From Photobacterium rosenbergii (GTDB lineage: Bacteria > Pseudomonadota > Gammaproteobacteria > Enterobacterales > Vibrionaceae): a stretch of DNA of 64,000 nt. Shown one piece after another: positions 59,688 through 64,000 of the stretch. Where the stretch lies: NCBI RefSeq assembly GCF_003026455.1, contig NZ_PYMB01000005.1, forward strand, positions 166,669 to 230,668. Direction: 5' to 3'. Under the pieces are notes generated by a model. It was not told the DNA's origin and searched no databases. It saw only the letters and a program-made list of their open reading frames with translations. Position 1 is the first letter of the stretch, and the number at the start of each line of letters is the position of its first letter. The position numbers and the translations under genes are program-made.

Positions 59688-60007
59688 ATGAATTCCCTAT
59701 CATTAAATAACAAAAAACACCAACCCTATTTGTTTATAAATTACACTCCATTAAATATTTTATCTTTTGATAAGATCAAGAATTAAGCCTTACCTTTGTT
59801 AACATTTTTCGAAGTATGACTTTAATAATGATTTCATGTAATTGAAATGTATATAAATTAAATTTCTGCTTCTAGTTTTTGAGTTATTTCAAATTTTATA
59901 ACTATAGCCATACACAAAAACGGCTCCATCTCTGGAGCCGTTTTTAATTTATTTTCGAACAACTTAAGCGCTGAATTTTAGCTAAATCTCTATCAGAGAT
60001 AGCTAAG
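59688..60007. other. 320-base AT-rich gap holding the right-hand hairpin
   Basis: It contains the promoter side of the DUF2235 gene and the terminator at 59916-59945. I see no small gene and no insertion-sequence end. Confidence 0.35.
59916..59945. terminator. bidirectional rho-independent terminator
   Basis: AAAAACGGCTCC / GGAGCCGTTTTT with loop ATCTCT. It terminates the leftward Old Yellow Enzyme transcript and shares its GGCTCC/GGAGCC stem with the hairpin at 58091-58112. Confidence 0.8.
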
Positions 60008-61108
60008 TTACGCTTCGGTATGCAGGTACTCCGGGTAGTCGATGTAACCCTTGTCATTGCCTCCATAAAGGGTCAGACGGGCATCGGCATCGAACTCGGT
60101 AAGCGGCCAGTCATTTTTGAAGCGCTGTACCAGATCTGGGTTGGTCACATATGGCGTACCGAAAGCCACCAAGTCAGCATATTGCTTATCAAGCAGTTGC
60201 TGAGCCGTTTCCTTGGTCAGCTTGCCCGCTACCATAATTGGGTTCGGGTACACTTCCCGCACTTGCTGGCGGAAAGATTCCGGCGCTTCGACGTAGCGCG
60301 AAATATTTTCCGAGAAGTGGACATAAGCCAGGTTCATCGGTGCCAGTTTTGCCAATGCTTTAAGCGTCAGCTGAATAATCTCAGGATCTTCTTCGGCATA
60401 ACCTTCAATCACGTGCGGTGACACACGGATAGCCACTTTGTCACTGCCGATTTCTTTGGCAACCGCTTCAACGGTTTCTAGCATGAAACGCATGCGGTTT
60501 TCCTGGCAACCTCCATACTGGTCTGTACGCTGGTTGCTTGCCATTCGCATGAACTGGTCAATCAGGTACCCGTGGGCAGCGTGGATCTCAACACCATCAA
60601 AGCCCGCTTCCATCGCATTTTTAGCCGCTTGGACAAAATCAGCAATAGTGTCTTGGATATCCTGCTCGCTCAAAGCGCGTGGCATACCGGTTTCCACCAT
60701 GCCAAAGCCGCCTTCAGGCAATGGGCCAAACACCTGATCGGGATCTTTTACCGCCGATGCCGATACCGGTTGCTCACCGGCGATAGTTTCATGGCTGCGG
60801 CGGCCTACGTGCCAAAGCTGGATAAAGACTTTACTGCCTGCGCTGTGTACAGCCTCAGTGACTTTTTTCCAACCGTCGATGTGGGCTTGGGTATAGATGC
60901 CCGGCGTCATCGAATAACCACGGCCAACCGCAGAGATTGGCGCACCTTCAGTGATAATCAAACCGGCATTGGCACGCTGCTTGTAATAGGTTGCCATCAT
61001 GTCGTTTGGCACATCACCCGGCTGCGAGGTACGTGAACGGGTCATTGGCGCCATAGCAATACGGTTTTCAAACGACTGCTGACCGTAATTAAATGATTCA
61101 AATAGCAT
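60008..61108 (-). CDS. Old Yellow Enzyme family alkene reductase (NemA-like, HAAH type)
   Basis: 366 residues from MLFESFNYGQQ (the frame extends 10 codons upstream without homology). An FMN-dependent TIM-barrel reductase of activated alkenes and nitro compounds. RIAMAPMTRSR starts the barrel. The substrate-binding pair is His176/His179 (EIHAAHGYLIDQF), as in PETN reductase and NemA. VGRRSHETIAGEQPVSASA and a late AFGTPYVTNPDL complete the signature. It lies 20 bases after a second member on the same strand; the two form an operon ending at the terminator at 59916-59945. Confidence 0.88.
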   Translation of the reverse strand: MLFESFNYGQQSFENRIAMAPMTRSRTSQPGDVPNDMMATYYKQRANAGLIITEGAPISAVGRGYSMTPGIYTQAHIDGWKKVTEAVHSAGSKVFIQLWHVGRRSHETIAGEQPVSASAVKDPDQVFGPLPEGGFGMVETGMPRALSEQDIQDTIADFVQAAKNAMEAGFDGVEIHAAHGYLIDQFMRMASNQRTDQYGGCQENRMRFMLETVEAVAKEIGSDKVAIRVSPHVIEGYAEEDPEIIQLTLKALAKLAPMNLAYVHFSENISRYVEAPESFRQQVREVYPNPIMVAGKLTKETAQQLLDKQYADLVAFGTPYVTNPDLVQRFKNDWPLTEFDADARLTLYGGNDKGYIDYPEYLHTEA

Positions 61109-61128
61109 TGTTTCTCTCCAGCTAAAAC

Positions 61129-62247
61129 TTAAACACACTCTGGGCTGGTTTCAGCCTGGTAAGTTGGGTAATCGATCAAACCTTTTTCAGCCCCGCCAAA
61201 CAGGGTCTCTGGATCATGCGCAGCCAGTGGGTAACCGTTTTCAATCCGGGCTGGAAGATCCGGGTTGGCCACAAACGGACGGCCAAAGCCAATCATGTCT
61301 GCCAAACCTTCGCCAATGGCTTGCTCGGCTTTGTCGCCATCGTAGCGGCCAGCGTAAATCAATACGCCTTGGTAGGCTTTACGCAGCGCCTGCTTGAATG
61401 ATTTAGGCGTATCTGGCGCGTCATCCCAGTCCACTTCGGCAATGTGCAGGTACACAATATTGTGCTTGTTTAGCAGCGCTGCAGCGGCGGTATAGGTTTC
61501 TTGCGGGTTGGCATCAACGGTGCCGTTAAGCGTCGTCAAAGGCGCAAGGCGAACCCCCACACGCTCAGCTCCAATGGCTTCAACCATGGCGGCTACCACT
61601 TCATCCAAAAAGCGCAGGCGATTTTCCAGACTGCCACCATAGGCATCGGTGCGGTTATTGGCTTCTGAGTCGATAAATTGGTTGATCAGGTAACCGTTAG
61701 CGGCATGCAGCTCGATACCATCGAAGCCGGCTTCTACTGCATTAAGGGCAGCTTGGCGGTACTGCTCAACAACGTCCTTGATCTCTTCTACAGCCATCTC
61801 GCGCGGCTCAACCACATCGACAAAACCCGGTGCATCGGTACCGTTGTCGATAAATACCTTGACGTTTTCTGCCTTGATCGCCGATGAAGAAATAGGTTGC
61901 TCGCCACCAATATTGTCAGGGTGGGTCACACGGCCGACATGCCATAGCTGGGCAAAGATAGCGCCACCTTCGGCATGGACCGCATCGGTAACTTTTTTCC
62001 AGCCAGCGATTTGCTCCGGGGTATAGATACCCGGAGTCCAGGCATAGCCTTTGGCCATCGATGAAATCTGGGTCCCTTCGGAAACAATCAAGCCGGCACT
62101 GGCGCGCTGGGCGTAGTAAGTTGCCATCAAATCATTGGCCACATCGCCCGGTTGGCTGGCGCGTGAGCGTGTCATCGGAGGCATGACAATGCGATTTTTC
62201 AGGGTAAGGCGGCCGAGTGTCATCGGCTGGAATAGTGACTTGGTCAT
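61129..62247 (-). CDS. Old Yellow Enzyme family alkene reductase (HAAN type)
   Basis: A 372-residue FMN-dependent ene-reductase related to the downstream gene. RIVMPPMTRSRASQPGDVAND and WHVGRVTHPDNIGGEQPISSSA are diagnostic. The substrate-activating pair is His181/Asn184 (ELHAANGYLINQF) rather than His/His, so the two paralogues may prefer different substrates. It is the promoter-proximal gene of the pair. A GlxA-type regulator lies upstream on the same strand. Physiological substrates are probably electrophilic enones, quinones or nitro compounds. Confidence 0.88.
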   Translation of the reverse strand: MTKSLFQPMTLGRLTLKNRIVMPPMTRSRASQPGDVANDLMATYYAQRASAGLIVSEGTQISSMAKGYAWTPGIYTPEQIAGWKKVTDAVHAEGGAIFAQLWHVGRVTHPDNIGGEQPISSSAIKAENVKVFIDNGTDAPGFVDVVEPREMAVEEIKDVVEQYRQAALNAVEAGFDGIELHAANGYLINQFIDSEANNRTDAYGGSLENRLRFLDEVVAAMVEAIGAERVGVRLAPLTTLNGTVDANPQETYTAAAALLNKHNIVYLHIAEVDWDDAPDTPKSFKQALRKAYQGVLIYAGRYDGDKAEQAIGEGLADMIGFGRPFVANPDLPARIENGYPLAAHDPETLFGGAEKGLIDYPTYQAETSPECV

Positions 62248-62360
62248 AACTGCTGCCCTCTCAATTAGGATGCGGGCAGTCTAGCAAGTCATCAGTTTTT
62301 CATTGATAGCAAGAATGACAAATAACTTTTGTAGAAAATGAAATAATCAACACGGCCTAT

Positions 62361-63326
62361 TTAAGCTGTGCGATTGGCCACGAAGCGCTTCCTGAATTCG
62401 CCAGGGCTTAGCCCCATCACCTTGATAAACACCTTGCGGCATGCACTAACATCTTCATAACCGATCTGGCGGGCAATGGACTCGAAAGGTTCAGCGGTTG
62501 TTTCCAGCAGGTCGCAGGCCTTCTGTACCCGCAGGCGCTGGAGGTACTGGGTAGGTTTGAAACCGGTCGCTTTGACAAAACGGCGCAACAAGGTACGTTC
62601 GGTCAGGTTGGCCCTGCGCGCTAGGCCGGCAATACTCTGGGTCTGGCTGTAACGTTTATTTAGCTCGTGTTGCAGCGGGACAATAGCCGCGTCCCCATGC
62701 TGGTAACTAGGGGCGAACTGCTGGTAGTAGCGTTGCTCGCGAGCGCCGGTATCGACCACCAGCATTTTGCCCACCAACCGCATCAGTGCTGGCGAACCCA
62801 GTTGCGAGACAACCTCCAGCCCCAGATCCAGCCATGACATCATCCCTCCGGCGGTGATCACATCGCCCTGGTTGATAAGGATCTTATCCGTCGCCATTTG
62901 TAACTCCGGGAACTGCTGGTGCAATGCCTGCGCCAGTCCCCAATGGGTTGTTACCGGCTTACCTGCTAGCAGTCCGGTCCGGGCCAAGATAAATGCCCCG
63001 GCACAGGCCGATGCCAAAATACTGCCCTGTTGGTGCTGCTTACCCAGCCATTCAATTAATGCTTGTGGAGGCATAAGGTAATCATCGCCAAGTTGGCTCG
63101 GCGGCAATATCACAACTGCATAGCTTGCATCCTTGTTATCCGAGGGGGCCTGATCAGGCATGCTCGGCGTATCAAAGGCTATTAGCTCAGCCTTGAAGGT
63201 TACATCTATCCCCTGCTCTTTACTGGCATGGTTCGCCATGGCAAATAGTTCCTCCAAGCCATACACCGCCGAGCGCAGGCTGTTGGGATACTGGACAATG
63301 GCGATAGAAATAACATCATAATTCAC
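62361..63326 (-). CDS. GlxA/FtrA-type AraC-family regulator with DJ-1/PfpI domain
   Basis: A 321-residue regulator. The N-terminal DJ-1/PfpI-like domain (about 1-185) includes SILASACAGAFILARTGLLAG, the nucleophile-elbow-like segment, and VTTHWGLAQALHQQFP. The C-terminal AraC domain (about 215-318) has two HTHs: SIAGLARRANLTERTLLRRF and SIARQIGYEDVSACRKVF. It is divergent from an isochorismatase-family hydrolase. That pairing is common and suggests regulation of that hydrolase, and possibly of the adjacent reductases. The ligand is unknown. Confidence 0.88.
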   Translation of the reverse strand: MNYDVISIAIVQYPNSLRSAVYGLEELFAMANHASKEQGIDVTFKAELIAFDTPSMPDQAPSDNKDASYAVVILPPSQLGDDYLMPPQALIEWLGKQHQQGSILASACAGAFILARTGLLAGKPVTTHWGLAQALHQQFPELQMATDKILINQGDVITAGGMMSWLDLGLEVVSQLGSPALMRLVGKMLVVDTGAREQRYYQQFAPSYQHGDAAIVPLQHELNKRYSQTQSIAGLARRANLTERTLLRRFVKATGFKPTQYLQRLRVQKACDLLETTAEPFESIARQIGYEDVSACRKVFIKVMGLSPGEFRKRFVANRTA

Positions 63327-63467
63327 GGGGAAAGGCTCTTTGTCAGTTTTAACCTTGTTTATGTCATTTTAGACACTGAGAAACACGCAGATCAATCCCT
63401 ATACTGGCTCCATGTTCATTGTTTAACCCCTTGGTTTAAACCTCACACACGTAACAGGAGTCCGCTA
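63327..63467. promoter_or_regulatory. divergent GlxA/hydrolase promoter
   Basis: It contains TTTAACC-CCTT-GGTTTAAA (about 63422-63440), an imperfect inverted pair directly upstream of the hydrolase gene, a possible regulator site. Confidence 0.3.
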
Positions 63468-63986
63468 ATGTCTCAGAAAGCACTACTTGTAATCGACCTA
63501 CAAAATGACTATTTCCCAAATGGTAAATTTCCGCTGTGGAATACCGAGCAAACCCTCGCCAATATCAAAACGGCCATTGCAAAAGCCAACCAGCAAAACA
63601 TCCCGGTGATCCATATCCAGCACCTTGCTGATCCGGCGATGGGCCTTGCGCCATTTTTCAATCAAGGCACCCAAGGTGCTGAGATCCATCCAGAGATCAT
63701 GGCAGCAGCCCCACAAGGTGAAGTGGTGATCAAACATTTTGCCGATAGCTTCGAGCAGACCAACCTTGAGCAAGTACTGAGCCGCCAAGGTGTCGATGAG
63801 TTGCTGGTCTGCGGCATGATGACCCAGAACTGCGTGACCCACACCGCTATCTCCAAAGCCGCAGAGAAGTACAAAGTCTCAATGCTGATGGATTGCTGCA
63901 CCACGGTCGATGAGATGATCCACAATATTGCTCTACATGCGGTCTCGACCCGAGTTGAGCTGGTGACTAGTAGGCAGGTGTTGTAG
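63468..63986 (+). CDS. isochorismatase-family cysteine hydrolase
   Basis: A 172-residue cytoplasmic enzyme with the complete Asp-Lys-Cys triad of the family: Asp10 (LLVIDLQNDY), Lys89 (VVIKHFADSF) and Cys122 (MMTQNCVTHTA), with the expected cis-peptide region GMMTQ before the Cys. It hydrolyses small amides or related compounds; nicotinamidase-like and N-carbamoyl or isochorismate substrates are known for relatives, but none can be chosen here. AGGAG lies seven bases before the ATG. It is divergent from the GlxA-type regulator. Confidence 0.85.
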   Translation: MSQKALLVIDLQNDYFPNGKFPLWNTEQTLANIKTAIAKANQQNIPVIHIQHLADPAMGLAPFFNQGTQGAEIHPEIMAAAPQGEVVIKHFADSFEQTNLEQVLSRQGVDELLVCGMMTQNCVTHTAISKAAEKYKVSMLMDCCTTVDEMIHNIALHAVSTRVELVTSRQVL

Positions 63987-64000
63987 CTCGGGGCTCGGGG

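Noticed and set aside
1..64000. CRISPR arrays, tRNA, rRNA, integrase and insertion sequences
   Set aside because: I looked for regularly spaced repeats, cloverleaf-like sequences and transposase-like proteins and found none that I can support.

Overview
The window looks like a chromosomal segment of a marine gammaproteobacterium, most likely Vibrionaceae (Vibrio, Photobacterium or a relative). This rests on protein resemblance, moderate GC content, an adjacent manA-like gene and fused mannose/fructose-type PTS gene arranged as in Vibrio, and several CRP-type boxes. It is an inference, since no rRNA or other marker gene is present. I see no tRNA, rRNA, CRISPR array, integrase or insertion sequence. 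The window is mostly accessory carbohydrate metabolism with its regulators.

Layout. 1-5830: a glycoside or sugar-acid block with two Gfo/Idh/MocA oxidoreductases, a TIM-barrel sugar isomerase/epimerase, two paralogous UxuR/ExuR-type GntR regulators and two unknown proteins, with TTGG-N4-CCAA operators. 5940-12149: an AI-2E-type permease, a small exported protein, a DUF885 zinc-hydrolase lipoprotein and a YgiC-like ATP-grasp enzyme. 12228-19934: an exported sulfatase, a very large lipoprotein (propeller, helical toroid and carbohydrate-binding-like modules), a DUF3187 outer-membrane protein and a glycine-zipper lipoprotein. 19996-23744: a LysR regulator divergent from an EmrAB-like efflux pair. 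23918-31316: an RpiR regulator divergent from PTS EIIBC, GH38 alpha-mannosidase, GH13 sugar phosphorylase and a PTS EIIA carrying an unusual C-terminal membrane anchor. 31489-39129: peptide deformylase, di-haem peroxidase, small stress-like genes and assorted enzymes. 39334-44505: a module like E. coli yegTUVW (GntR regulator, ADP-ribosylglycohydrolase, PfkB kinase) with an NCS1 transporter and a HAD phosphatase. 44599-58070: a second mannoside region with two MalI-like repressors, a MalX-like PTS EIICB, a divergent GH38, a TSUP permease, an MhpD-like hydratase, a mannose-type PTS EIIABC, a ManA-like isomerase and a YeaD-like epimerase. 58143-59687: an AT-rich DUF2235 hydrolase plus membrane-protein pair bracketed by matching hairpins. 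60008-63986: two Old Yellow Enzymes, a GlxA-type regulator and an isochorismatase-family hydrolase.

How they work together. Cluster 1 fits import and phosphorylation of a mannosylated glucosyl compound, hydrolysis of the mannosyl bond by GH38 and phosphorolysis of the remaining glucosyl bond by GH13. A mannosyl-glucosyl-glycerate-type compatible solute is the best guess. Cluster 2 takes up free mannose (EIIABC), isomerises mannose 6-phosphate (ManA) and processes another PTS-imported mannoside with a GH38 of altered active site. Repressor-type palindromes and CRP boxes lie in the divergent promoters of cluster 2. The least explained parts are the membrane-anchored EIIA, the DUF2235 module, the small-protein/HPF-like mini-operon (37155-37905), the 1.2-kDa-residue-scale (about 1200 residue) lipoprotein beside the sulfatase, and an 18/20-matching 20-bp element found both at the promoter of the ADP-ribosylglycohydrolase gene and inside it.
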